Positions 1 to 6,868 of a stretch of DNA of 8,145 bases are shown in pieces (the stretch's first letter is position 1; each line of letters begins with the position of its first letter). The DNA comes from Clostridiales bacterium (GTDB taxonomy: Bacteria; Bacillota; Clostridia; Peptostreptococcales; BM714): the NCBI GenBank assembly GCA_002869095.1, contig PKTO01000048.1:1-8145 (forward strand), written 5' to 3'. The translations under genes were made by a program, and so were the position numbers. The notes beneath the pieces were generated by a model that made no database searches, was not told the DNA's origin, and saw only the letters and a program-made list of their open reading frames with translations.

Positions 1-1
1 C

Positions 2-2050
2 AAGGAGATGGGGGGAGCCTTTGCCACCAAATCATATGAAGACAAGAAGAATCGAATAATACTGGAATTTCAAAACAAATCGAAAGAAATGCTAAAAAAA
101 ATAAATGAGATTTCACAAAGATTCGATTTCATTTTCAGCCAGACTGAACATGGACTTATCAGCATGCCTTTGAAAGAGGGAAGGCCGATGACTGAAGAAG
201 AGTACAAAAGGCTCGATGAAAAAGAAGCGGAAGCATTGAGGGAGAGATCGAATGAACTGAATATAGAGACTGTTGACATTTTCAATTCCATGAAGGGAAA
301 CGAAGAGCTTCTAAGGAATAAGTTGAAGGAGCTGGATGAAGAAACAGGGCGAAAAGTCGTGGTTTTCCATATGACCAATCTCAAGAGGATATTTGCAGAA
401 AATGAAGATGTCACTTGCCATCTCGATAAGGTTGTAAACGATATTGTATCCAACATCGAGAATTTTAAAAAGAATGATGCATCTGAAACAACGAATCCGT
501 TTGCGATGATGCAAATGCGTTCCATTGAAGTGTTCTTTGAAAGATACAGGATCAACCTTTTTATCGACAACAGCGAGATCGGGCATGCTCCCGTAATAGA
601 GGAATCAAACCCTTCGTATTACAATCTCATGGGAAGCGTGGAATACAAAAATGAGATGGGAGTGATGAAAACGGATTTTATGCAAATAAAACCGGGGGCA
701 ATCCATCATGCAAATGGTGGATATTTGATACTCAAGGCGAGAGATTTGCTGATTTCCCCGTATTCGTGGGTTGCGCTCAAGAGGGCTCTAAGCACAAAAA
801 AAGCAGTCATTGAAAGCTTGGGCAAGGAATTGGGTTTTGTTGCGACGACATCCATAAAACCCAAATGCATACCTGTTGATCTTAAAGTGATACTGATAGG
901 GGATCCTTACACATACTATTTGTTGTATGCTTACGACGAGGAATTCAACAAGCTGTTCAAGGTCATGGCCGATTTCGACATCGAAATGAGCAGGGACAAC
1001 GACAACATGCTGAAGATGGCGCGTTTCATAGCAACCCATACGGAAAAGGAAAACCTCAGGCATTTTGACAGGCGAGCAGTGCAAAGAGTCGTAGAATACA
1101 GCTCGAGACTTGCCGACAACCAGAAAAAGCTGAGTTCAAGATTCAACAAGATTGTAGAAATACTGTACGAAGCCGACAGCTGGGCTGAAGTGGCCGGAGC
1201 CGAAGTGGTTGGAATAGCCCACATCAAAAAAGCCATAATGGAGAAAAACTACAGAAGCAACAAGTATGAAGAAAAGGTAATGGAAATGTTTGAAGACGGA
1301 ATATACCTTTTGGATGTCGAAGGTGAAAAAATCGGAGAAATCAACGGGCTTGCAATCGTAGGGATGGGTGATTACAGTTTTGGCAAACCCAACAAGATAA
1401 CAGTTGCCACATACAAGGGAAAGTCGGGGATAATAAGCATAGACAGTGAAGTGCGGGCCACAGGCAAAATCCACGACAAGGGTGTTTTGATACTAAACGG
1501 CTATATCGGCCACAAGTATGCGCAGGAGAAACGTCTCAGCCTTTCCGCAAGCATAGTTTTCGAGCAACTCTATTCGGGTCTTGAAGGAGACAGCGCTTCC
1601 AGCACCGAACTTTATGCGCTTTTGTCCAGTCTGGCGCAAGTACCCATAAAGCAGTGCATAGCCGTTACGGGGTCCGTGAACCAGAGAGGCGAAATCCAAC
1701 CCATAGGAGGAGTCAACGAGAAAATAGAAGGATTCTACAAAGTATGCAAAATGAAAGGGTTGACAGGCGAGCAGGGTGTCATGATCCCACACCAAAACAT
1801 ACCCAACTTGATGCTTATGGACGAGGTCGTGCAGGCGGTGGAAAAAGGGCTCTTCCATATATACGGCGTAGAGACCATAGACCAGGGGATTGAAATACTG
1901 ACGGGTGTCGCGGCTGGAGAGCCCGACGGAAAAGGGGAATATCCTGAAGGCACCATTCATAATCTGGTGCACAAGAGGTTTGTAGAGCTTGCCTCCGTGG
2001 AGAAAGACGACGAAAAAAGCGGCGCCGGGGAAAAGAAGGAGGACGACTGA
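2..2050 (+). CDS. Lon-family ATP-dependent protease (AAA_32/LonB-like), 5' partial
   Basis: ATP-dependent serine protease of the Lon superfamily, expected to unfold and degrade cytoplasmic proteins. The frame is open to the left edge, so the true start is outside the window; the ATG at 8 is probably internal. From memory of the family (about 770-800 aa) roughly 100 residues are missing, including the Walker A loop. Numbering from the ATG at 8: a coiled, charged insert covers about 10-130. The AAA core follows, with the Walker-B-region segment ANGGYLILKARDLL starting near 235; absence of the usual acidic pair there appears normal for this group. A sensor-like LIGDP sits near 296 and a helical small domain at about 340-430. 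The Lon proteolytic domain covers about 440-650. It has catalytic Ser529 in EGDSASS and Lys572 in IGGVNEKIEG, 43 residues apart as in E. coli Lon (S679/K722), so the protease site is intact. The tail is highly charged. The gene converges on the cyclo-ligase gene. Confidence 0.93.
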   Translation, partial: KEMGGAFATKSYEDKKNRIILEFQNKSKEMLKKINEISQRFDFIFSQTEHGLISMPLKEGRPMTEEEYKRLDEKEAEALRERSNELNIETVDIFNSMKGNEELLRNKLKELDEETGRKVVVFHMTNLKRIFAENEDVTCHLDKVVNDIVSNIENFKKNDASETTNPFAMMQMRSIEVFFERYRINLFIDNSEIGHAPVIEESNPSYYNLMGSVEYKNEMGVMKTDFMQIKPGAIHHANGGYLILKARDLLISPYSWVALKRALSTKKAVIESLGKELGFVATTSIKPKCIPVDLKVILIGDPYTYYLLYAYDEEFNKLFKVMADFDIEMSRDNDNMLKMARFIATHTEKENLRHFDRRAVQRVVEYSSRLADNQKKLSSRFNKIVEILYEADSWAEVAGAEVVGIAHIKKAIMEKNYRSNKYEEKVMEMFEDGIYLLDVEGEKIGEINGLAIVGMGDYSFGKPNKITVATYKGKSGIISIDSEVRATGKIHDKGVLILNGYIGHKYAQEKRLSLSASIVFEQLYSGLEGDSASSTELYALLSSLAQVPIKQCIAVTGSVNQRGEIQPIGGVNEKIEGFYKVCKMKGLTGEQGVMIPHQNIPNLMLMDEVVQAVEKGLFHIYGVETIDQGIEILTGVAAGEPDGKGEYPEGTIHNLVHKRFVELASVEKDDEKSGAGEKKEDD

Positions 2051-2082
2051 CCGATTTAAATAAATTGCCATAAAGGAAAAAA

Positions 2083-2131
2083 CGCAGCAGCTTAAGGCAT
2101 TTAGCCTTCAAGCGGCTGCGCTTTTGTTTTT
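2083..2131. terminator. Bidirectional Rho-independent terminator between convergent genes
   Basis: An inverted repeat spans 2083-2120. The outer arms CGCAGC and GCTGCG pair perfectly. After one mismatch, inner arms GCTT/AAGC and AGGC/GCCT pair around a bulged C, closing a short A/T loop. On the + strand a T-rich tract (2121-2131) follows. On the - strand the A run at 2077-2082 becomes a T run. It can therefore end the Lon-type protease transcript and the cyclo-ligase transcript. The cyclo-ligase stop codon (2101-2103) lies in the loop, so one arm doubles as the last codons of that gene. Confidence 0.85.
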
Positions 2132-2685
2132 ATCATCCTTTTTTCAGTCAAGACTATATCTACAGGAATGTCATGCTTTTCAGGCTCGATTGAAGACACA
2201 ATCTGAAAATCGAAACAAAGGCCCAAAGACAATGCGTCCTTCCTGATTTCAGGAAGGAATTTATCGTAATATCCCCCGCCATACCCTATTCGATAGCCTT
2301 TGAGGTTGAAACACGCTCCAGGCACCAAGACCAGGTCTATATCTTCAGGGGAAGCTTCTCTAAAAGAGGAAGGTGAGGGCTCCGGTATTCCGTAGGCACC
2401 TGGGACAAGATCGCCGATGCTATTGACATAAGACAGCTTGAGGGATTTTGTCCTGATGTCGACAACAGGGACCACAAGGCGTTTTCCTCTGTCAAGTATG
2501 TTTTTTATTATGATGCCGGTATTTACTTCGCTTCGAAAGCTTGCAAAACACATGATCGTTTTTGACGATTCGTAAGCGGAAAGGGCAATCAGGCTTCTGC
2601 AGATTGTACCGCTGAGCCGCTTGTTGTCGGCAGCGTCCATGCTGTCCCTTTTAGATAAAATTGTTCTTCGCAAATCTTCTTTCAT
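2101..2685 (-). CDS. 5-formyltetrahydrofolate cyclo-ligase (MTHFS / YgfA / YqgN family)
   Basis: Catalyses ATP-dependent conversion of 5-formyl-THF to 5,10-methenyl-THF in the cytoplasm, returning this storage or inhibitory folate to one-carbon metabolism. The protein is 194 aa, normal for the family. Visible marks: an N-terminal basic helix (KEDLRRTILSKRDS) that in the family contributes to ATP and folate binding; LVPGACFNLKG at about 120-130; the diagnostic GYRIGYGGGYYDKFL at 130-144; and HDIPVD at 171-176 before a typical VLTEKR C-terminus. The ATG at 2685 is chosen as start: the AAGGTGAT Shine-Dalgarno at 2696-2689 leaves 5 nt between GGTG and the ATG, but only 2 nt to the TTG just before it. 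It is transcribed alone, leftward, from its own promoter, and ends in the shared terminator. No other folate gene is nearby in the window. Confidence 0.95.
   Translation of the reverse strand: MKEDLRRTILSKRDSMDAADNKRLSGTICRSLIALSAYESSKTIMCFASFRSEVNTGIIIKNILDRGKRLVVPVVDIRTKSLKLSYVNSIGDLVPGAYGIPEPSPSSFREASPEDIDLVLVPGACFNLKGYRIGYGGGYYDKFLPEIRKDALSLGLCFDFQIVSSIEPEKHDIPVDIVLTEKRMIKTKAQPLEG
2237..2258. repeat. Perfect 10-bp inverted repeat inside the cyclo-ligase gene
   Basis: TCCTTCCTGA at 2237-2246 and its exact reverse complement TCAGGAAGGA at 2249-2258 are separated by only two bases. In mRNA this would give roughly a 9-bp stem with a 4-nt loop. It encodes the FLPEIRKDA stretch just after the GYGGGYYD motif. 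No T tract follows on either strand, so it is not a terminator. It may be a chance product of the codons. Confidence 0.5.
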
Positions 2686-2752
2686 CAAATCACCTTCTAT
2701 AAATTAAATTTAAGTTACATTGAAGCTTATTGGATATAAATCGTGCATGATA

Positions 2753-2783
2753 ATTATATAATATATATGTAGTCTTGTGTCAA
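2753..2783 (-). promoter_or_regulatory. Sigma-A-type promoter for the cyclo-ligase gene
   Basis: Read on the - strand: a perfect -35 TTGACA (2783-2778), a 17-nt spacer and TATATA at 2760-2755; a perfect TATAAT overlaps at 2758-2753 with a 19-nt spacer. Transcription would start near 2747, giving a leader of about 60 nt before the ATG at 2685. The surrounding AT-rich run (about 2748-2769) should favour melting. Confidence 0.7.
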
Positions 2784-2794
2784 TTTGTTGATTA

Positions 2795-2822
2795 TAGACA
2801 TAGTTGCTTATACACATATAAA
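2795..2822 (+). promoter_or_regulatory. Candidate sigma-A promoter for the ftsE operon
   Basis: TAGACA (2795-2800, one mismatch to TTGACA), a 16-nt spacer and TATAAA (2817-2822). Initiation would fall near 2829, immediately before the AGGAG ribosome binding site, so the leader would be only about 15 nt. A weaker alternative is TTGTTG (2785-2790) with TATACA (2809-2814), spacer 18. The -35 is 11 bp from the -35 of the leftward promoter. Confidence 0.45.
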
Positions 2823-2843
2823 TAACAGGCAGGAGTAGAATTT

Positions 2844-3530
2844 ATGATAAAAATAATAAATCTAAGCAAAACATACAACAACGGGGTAAAGGCGTTGTCG
2901 AACATCAGCTTGCATATCGATAAAGGGGAGTTTGTATTCATAGTCGGTCCGAGTGGGGCCGGAAAATCAACATTCGTAAAAGTGCTATTGCTGGAAGAGG
3001 AACCGACGGACGGCAAGATAATAATAGCAAATCAAAACATCACAAATCTGCACAGGAGGCAAGTGCCTTACCTGAGAAGGAAAATGGGAGTCGTTTTTCA
3101 GGATTTCAGACTGCTTCCAAACAAGACGGTCTATGAAAATGTGGGCTTTTCCATGGAAATTGTGGGAGTCACACCCAGGGAAATCCGCAGGAGGGTACCG
3201 ACTGTGCTTTCGATGGTGGGCTTAAGCAAAAGGGCCAACATGTATCCTGACGAATTGTCGGGAGGGGAGATGCAGCGCGTATCGGTGGCAAGAGCTGTTA
3301 TCAACAATCCGCCCATACTGATAGCCGATGAACCGACAGGAAATCTGGATCCCGAGAACTCATGGGAAATAATGAAGCTTTTGAATTACATAAACCGAAG
3401 AGGCACTACGGTAATTATGGCGACACACGCAAACGACATCGTTGACACCATGAAAAAACGAGTAATAGCCCTTGAAAACGGCGGAATTGCAAGAGACGAG
3501 ATTCGGGGGTGTTACGGTTATGAAGATTAG
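2844..3530 (+). CDS. ftsE: Cell division ATP-binding protein FtsE
   Basis: Cytoplasmic ABC-type ATPase subunit of the FtsEX complex. It pairs with FtsX at the membrane and drives conformational changes that activate peptidoglycan hydrolases rather than transporting a solute. The protein is 228 aa, the usual FtsE length, with all nucleotide-binding motifs intact: Walker A GPSGAGKST at 35-43, Q-loop Gln86 in GVVFQDFRLL, signature LSGGEMQR at 138-145, Walker B ILIADE at 158-163 followed by PTGNLD, and H-loop His195 in MATHAND. The ATG is set by AGGAG at 2831-2835, 8 nt upstream. It is the first gene of the rightward operon, and its stop (3528-3530) overlaps the ftsX start, implying translational coupling. 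Because FtsE works only with FtsX, the interrupted ftsX next door raises a question about the complex. Confidence 0.96.
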   Translation: MIKIINLSKTYNNGVKALSNISLHIDKGEFVFIVGPSGAGKSTFVKVLLLEEEPTDGKIIIANQNITNLHRRQVPYLRRKMGVVFQDFRLLPNKTVYENVGFSMEIVGVTPREIRRRVPTVLSMVGLSKRANMYPDELSGGEMQRVSVARAVINNPPILIADEPTGNLDPENSWEIMKLLNYINRRGTTVIMATHANDIVDTMKKRVIALENGGIARDEIRGCYGYED

Positions 3531-3933
3531 AGCGGGTTTTTATCTGATTAAAGAGGGTTTTGTAAACATACGCAGGAACAGGATGATGAGCATTGCCTCA
3601 ATAGGTTCGGTTGCCGCCGCCCTCATGATACTTGGAATGGTTTTTCTTCTGATTATAAACATGAACCACATGGTCGAGGATGTGAAGCAGCAGTTCGACT
3701 CAATTCAATTGTATTTGCGTGACGATGTGGAAAACGAGCAGATACTCGCAATAAAGTCCCGCTTGGAAGGTGTAGAGGGAATCAGGGAACTCGAATTCGA
3801 ATCCAAGGAGACGGCACTGGAAAAAATGAGGGAAAAATGGGGCGACCAGGCATTCTTGCTTGAAGGGCTTGAGAGCAATCCCCTGCCTAATTCAATAATC
3901 ATTTATGTGAAGGACATAGCCTACAGCGATTAA
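3520..3933 (+). CDS. ftsX: FtsX N-terminal part as read (TM1 plus most of the extracellular domain)
   Basis: This is the product if the internal TAA terminates: 137 aa with a basic N-tail, one hydrophobic helix (VAAALMILGMVFLLIIN region) and an extracellular segment ending ...IIIYVKDIAYSD. The segment holds much of the region that, in FtsX homologues, contacts the coiled coil of the partner hydrolase. It lacks the last ~30 residues before TM2. It could still insert in the membrane but has no route to couple to FtsE, because the cytoplasmic loop and TM2-4 are absent. Confidence 0.6.
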   Translation: MKIRAGFYLIKEGFVNIRRNRMMSIASIGSVAAALMILGMVFLLIINMNHMVEDVKQQFDSIQLYLRDDVENEQILAIKSRLEGVEGIRELEFESKETALEKMREKWGDQAFLLEGLESNPLPNSIIIYVKDIAYSD

Positions 3934-3936
3934 ATC

Positions 3937-4416
3937 GTGGAGGAAGTTTCCGGAATAGGAGGAATAGAGGAAGTCAAATACTACAACGACATAGTTCAAA
4001 AGCTCCTTTCGATAGCGAATTTCATAAGGCTTCTTGGGCTTGTGGTCATAGCGATTCTTGTCTTCCTGTCAATTTTCATAATAGGCAACACCATAAAGCT
4101 CACTGTTGCCGCGCGCAAAAGGGAAATAAACATAATGAAATATGTTGGTGCGACCAATTGGTTCATAAGATGGCCCTTCTTTATAGAGGGAATGGTTCTG
4201 GGTTTGCTCGGAGCGATTTTGTCGCTTGCAATTGTCTACTTTGGATACTCTTACATTTATAATGCCGTTTCAAATCAGATATACATGTTGCTGACAACCT
4301 ACATTGTTCCAATGAATGCGATAATCAAGGACATGATGGTCATATTTGCGGTTCTTGGAATGGGAATAGGAGCCTTGGGCAGCATACTTTCAATGAGAAA
4401 ATACTTGAAGGTGTAA
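3937..4416 (+). CDS. ftsX: FtsX C-terminal part (TM2-TM4), same frame after the internal TAA
   Basis: The sequence continues in phase from the codon after the TAA (ATC at 3934), then GTG at 3937. About 159 residues carry the end of the extracellular domain, TM2, the REINIMKYVGATNWFIRWPF signature, TM3 and TM4. A GTG start at 3937 is formally possible, 3 nt after the stop, but no ribosome binding site is correctly spaced upstream (nearest AAGGA about 22 nt away). Independent translation would rest on termination-reinitiation. The better reading is the downstream half of an interrupted ftsX, not a separate gene. Confidence 0.5.
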   Translation: MEEVSGIGGIEEVKYYNDIVQKLLSIANFIRLLGLVVIAILVFLSIFIIGNTIKLTVAARKREINIMKYVGATNWFIRWPFFIEGMVLGLLGAILSLAIVYFGYSYIYNAVSNQIYMLLTTYIVPMNAIIKDMMVIFAVLGMGIGALGSILSMRKYLKV

Positions 4417-4431
4417 TCGGGAGGTGTCGGA

Positions 4432-5562
4432 ATGAAAGATAGAAAACTTTTATGGTTTGTTGTGTTTCTGATGGTTTTTGCATTTTGCCTTGAAGCTTTT
4501 GCCGGCAGCATAAGCGACGACAATGCAAAGCTTGAAGAAGTCAACAATCAAATTGAAAGCATCCAGGCCAAGATAGACGAAAACACCGCCAAAGGCAAGG
4601 GCTTGACGGAAAGAATCGGGGACCTGAACGAATCCATCAATCTGCTTGAAGAAGCCATGAGCTTGTTGGAAAAGGATATAAAGAACACCATGGAAGACAT
4701 CGCTCAGAAGGAAGAGGAGCTTTCGGAAGCAGAAAGAAACATCGAAGGAAAGACGGAAGTGATGAATTCCAGGCTTAGGGTCATGTATAAGAACAAGGAA
4801 ATCGGATATATAGAGGTTTTGCTTGCATCCGAGAATTTCAGCGATTTGATAACACGCTTGGACATGGTGAAAAAGATTTTCGCACATGATGTCAATTTGC
4901 TTAAATACATGGAAGAACAAAAGGAAATTATATTTATAAAGAAGCAGGAACTCGAAGCGAACAGGCTCAGGCTTGTGAATTCGAAAAATGAAAAAGATGA
5001 CAAAGCGAAAAGTTTGCAGTTAAACAGGGGTAAATTGGAAAGAGACAAGGAAGATTTGGTCAAAAATACTGCCGAACTCGAAAAATCTGAAAATGAGTTG
5101 CTCGATTTGGCAAAAAAAATCGAAGAAGAAATAAGACGAAAACAATCGGACGCCGCCTATATCGGAGGAATAATGACATGGCCGGCTCCCGGATATACCC
5201 GTATTACTTCCGAATTCGGATACAGGATCCACCCGATACTCAAGACGAGAAAGCTTCATACGGGAATTGACATAGGAGTGCCTTCAAATTCGACAATTGT
5301 TGCCGCGCAAAGCGGAACGGTAATTTCTGCAGGCTACAACGGGGGCTATGGAAAGATTGTAATGATAGACCATGGTGGGGGAATAGTCACACTGTATGCC
5401 CACAACAACACATTGCTTGTCAGCGAAGGCGACAAAGTAGAAAAAGGCCAAGCCATTTCAAAGTCGGGAAGCACAGGTTTGTCCACGGGGCCTCATCTCC
5501 ATTTCGAAGTCAGGGAAAACGGCGTATACGTCAATCCGCTTCCTTGGGTGAAAGGGAATTGA
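4432..5562 (+). CDS. Secreted coiled-coil M23 peptidase, probable FtsEX-controlled cell-wall hydrolase
   Basis: Zinc endopeptidase expected to cut peptidoglycan cross-bridges outside the membrane. The start ATG follows GGGAGGTG (4419-4426). Of 376 aa, residues 1-24 form a signal peptide (basic MKDRK, hydrophobic core, likely cleavage after AFA). Residues about 28-240 are long charged coiled coil broken by a short less-charged stretch near 118-160. The M23/LytM domain runs from about 250 to 373. Its zinc site is complete: H276 and D280 in HTGIDIG, and H357 in HLHFE, with H324 (LYAH) and H355 as probable catalytic histidines. It should thus be active, unlike degenerate EnvC-type activators. The layout (signal, coiled coil, hydrolase domain) matches hydrolases recruited by FtsEX, in which the coiled coil docks on the FtsX extracellular loop and holds the enzyme inactive. 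It lies 15 nt after the ftsX stop and is likely cotranscribed. S. pneumoniae PcsB has a CHAP domain instead of M23. Confidence 0.92.
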   Translation: MKDRKLLWFVVFLMVFAFCLEAFAGSISDDNAKLEEVNNQIESIQAKIDENTAKGKGLTERIGDLNESINLLEEAMSLLEKDIKNTMEDIAQKEEELSEAERNIEGKTEVMNSRLRVMYKNKEIGYIEVLLASENFSDLITRLDMVKKIFAHDVNLLKYMEEQKEIIFIKKQELEANRLRLVNSKNEKDDKAKSLQLNRGKLERDKEDLVKNTAELEKSENELLDLAKKIEEEIRRKQSDAAYIGGIMTWPAPGYTRITSEFGYRIHPILKTRKLHTGIDIGVPSNSTIVAAQSGTVISAGYNGGYGKIVMIDHGGGIVTLYAHNNTLLVSEGDKVEKGQAISKSGSTGLSTGPHLHFEVRENGVYVNPLPWVKGN

Positions 5563-5578
5563 TTGAAAGGATGCATAG

Positions 5579-6796
5579 ATGAAAAAAACGAAGTTGATTA
5601 TTATAATATTCATAACAGCGGCAATTTCTGCTTTGGGGACTGCGGCGTTGGATAATTTCCTTGGAATAAGATTCGGCACCCGGGTTGTATTGCCGGCGGA
5701 AGAACTTCAGGCTTACAGGGACACACAGGAAATGTATTCCAAATTGGAATACATAATTGAAATGGCCGAAACGGAGTTTTTCAAAGAAATAGACAGGCAA
5801 TCATTGCTTGAAGGCGCCTACAAGGGTGTTTTGGAAGCGCTGGATGATCCGTATTCGGTTTATTATTCGTCGGACGACTACGAATATATAAAGGAAATAA
5901 ACACAGGAAGCTACGGAGGCATAGGAGTGGTTGTGACGCCTGGCAAGGACGGCAGGATAAAGGTGATATCGCCAATTGAGGACACACCCGGCGAAAGGTC
6001 CGGCATTTTGCCAGGAGACAGTATCGTTTCTGTAGACGGAGTTGCTGTTTTTGCCGATGAAATTGACAATGCAGTAGGCAGAATAAAGGGCGAACCGGGA
6101 GAGAAAGTGGTTCTTGAGATAGAGAGGGAAGGATATGAGGGCCTTATTACGATAGAAATAATAAGGGAAGAAATAATATTGAAGGTTGCCAAGTCTGAAA
6201 TCATGGATGAAAACATAGGATATCTGAGGCTTACAATGTTTGATTCGAAATCGTATTCGGAATTCAAGGAAAACCTGGACGGCCTTACAAAACAGGGCAT
6301 CGACGGTTTGATACTCGACCTCAGGAACAATCCCGGAGGGGACGTCGATGAATGCATAGAGATCGCCGACGAAATATTGGGAGAGCAAACTATTGTAGCG
6401 ATAGACTATGGCGATGGTAAAATTGAAGTCGAGACTTCAGACGAAGAGACCAAATTGAATATCCCGCTGGTGGTGCTTGCGAATGAAAACAGTGCAAGTT
6501 CCTCGGAAATATTGATAGGAGCCATTCAGGACAGCGGATCCGGAACGATAGTGGGAGAAACCACATTCGGAAAGGGGCTTGTTCAGGTGCTCGATCCTTT
6601 GAATGACGGCTCGGCTGTAAAACTCACCATTGCAACATACAAGACTCCAAGCGGACGAAACATACACGAAACGGGAATAGAGCCCGACATATTTGTTAGT
6701 TTGCCGGAAGAATTGCCTTATGACGATGACGGAAATGCAATAGATGTGCAGCTTGAAAAAGCCCTTGAAGTCATACTCGGGCTTGTCGAACAATAG
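5579..6796 (+). CDS. ctpA: S41 family C-terminal processing peptidase (CtpA-type)
   Basis: Serine protease of the tail-specific family, anchored by an N-terminal hydrophobic helix (about 5-24) with its catalytic part outside the membrane. The protein is 405 aa. Order: membrane anchor or signal, a helical lead (45-100) with LEALDDPYSVYY typical of the family, a PDZ domain (about 110-190, GSYGGIGVVV to GDSIVSVDG) that binds substrate C-termini, then the S41 core. The catalytic pair is Ser307 in NENSASSSE and Lys332 in TTFGKGLVQ, 25 residues apart as in Prc-type proteases, so it is intact. The start ATG follows AAAGGA about 8 nt upstream and 16 nt after the M23 gene stop, consistent with cotranscription. 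Known parallels: P. aeruginosa CtpA and E. coli Prc degrade cell-wall hydrolases, so the adjacent M23 enzyme is a plausible substrate (inference). A hairpin follows. Confidence 0.94.
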   Translation: MKKTKLIIIIFITAAISALGTAALDNFLGIRFGTRVVLPAEELQAYRDTQEMYSKLEYIIEMAETEFFKEIDRQSLLEGAYKGVLEALDDPYSVYYSSDDYEYIKEINTGSYGGIGVVVTPGKDGRIKVISPIEDTPGERSGILPGDSIVSVDGVAVFADEIDNAVGRIKGEPGEKVVLEIEREGYEGLITIEIIREEIILKVAKSEIMDENIGYLRLTMFDSKSYSEFKENLDGLTKQGIDGLILDLRNNPGGDVDECIEIADEILGEQTIVAIDYGDGKIEVETSDEETKLNIPLVVLANENSASSSEILIGAIQDSGSGTIVGETTFGKGLVQVLDPLNDGSAVKLTIATYKTPSGRNIHETGIEPDIFVSLPEELPYDDDGNAIDVQLEKALEVILGLVEQ

Positions 6797-6818
6797 AAAA
6801 CCCATTATTGGAAAGGCT

Positions 6819-6847
6819 ATGCCCGGTTTTAAGCCGGGCATTTAATT
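6819..6847 (+). terminator. Hairpin between ctpA and the PDZ gene, weak terminator or attenuator
   Basis: A perfect 8-bp GC-rich stem, ATGCCCGG (6819-6826) and CCGGGCAT (6834-6841), encloses a 7-nt loop. It is followed by only a broken T stretch (TTTAATT). Partial termination or 3'-end protection of the upstream message is more likely than complete termination. It ends about 14 nt before the Shine-Dalgarno of the next gene and does not overlap it. Confidence 0.5.
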
Positions 6848-6854
6848 GGAGTGT

Positions 6855-6860
6855 GGAGGT
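6855..6860 (+). promoter_or_regulatory. Ribosome binding site that fixes the PDZ gene start
   Basis: GGAGGT, a near-complete match to the 16S 3' end, sits 8 nt before GTG 6869. An upstream in-frame GTG at 6851 overlaps this site and has none of its own, so it is rejected as the start. Confidence 0.7.
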
Positions 6861-6868
6861 TTGGATTT

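Larger units (their letters stand above)
3520..4416 (+). pseudogene. ftsX: ftsX, cell division permease, interrupted by one in-frame TAA
   Basis: The complete FtsX frame is 298 codons, the normal family length, if the TAA at codon 138 (3931-3933) is counted as a residue. Both sides are in the same phase with no frameshift: a cytoplasmic N-tail, TM1 (about 24-47), an extracellular domain (about 48-170), TM2 (about 171-192), the FtsX signature REINIMKYVGATNWFIRWPF, then TM3 and TM4 and a final RKYLKV. Family knowledge: FtsX transmits FtsE ATPase activity to an extracellular hydrolase through the TM1-TM2 domain. Termination at codon 138 would leave one membrane helix and a domain lacking its end, probably non-functional. 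The start is ATG 3520, with GGGGGTG at 3505-3511 upstream and an overlap with the ftsE stop. The lack of other damage points to a very recent mutation, an error in the sequence, or readthrough; this cannot be decided here. Confidence 0.85.

Noticed and set aside
235..732. Degenerate Walker B and missing Walker A in the Lon-type protease as a sign of an inactive ATPase
   Set aside because: Walker A should lie before the window edge, and the ANGGYLIL-x-ARDLL form is, as I recall, usual for this subfamily.
1493..2071. Long antisense open frame opposite the Lon-type protease
   Set aside because: It lies wholly opposite a strongly conserved protease domain, encodes no recognisable motif and has no ribosome binding site. 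Similar antisense frames opposite ctpA (5801-6388, 5911-6357) and the PDZ gene (6842-7321) fail in the same way.
2686..2688. TTG as start of the cyclo-ligase
   Set aside because: It is only 2 nt from the Shine-Dalgarno core, while the next codon is ATG at a workable distance.
3472..3519. Upstream ATG adding 16 residues to FtsX
   Set aside because: The extra residues lie inside ftsE and do not resemble an FtsX N-terminus. ATG 3520 has a spaced GGGGGTG and begins with the family-like MKIRAGFYLIKEG.
3937..3939. GTG as the start of an independent short membrane protein
   Set aside because: No properly spaced ribosome binding site, exact phase with upstream ftsX and FtsX-specific content make it the second half of ftsX.
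4414..4434. Possible FtsX - M23 peptidase fusion by readthrough (the frames match, 5 codons between TAA and ATG)
   Set aside because: ftsX ends at the family-normal RKYLKV, the M23 gene has its own strong ribosome binding site and signal peptide, and matching phase has a one-in-three chance. It is worth recalling only if TAA readthrough is shown elsewhere.
6851..6868. GTG 6851 as the start of the PDZ protein
   Set aside because: It overlaps the GGAGGT that serves GTG 6869 and has no binding site of its own.
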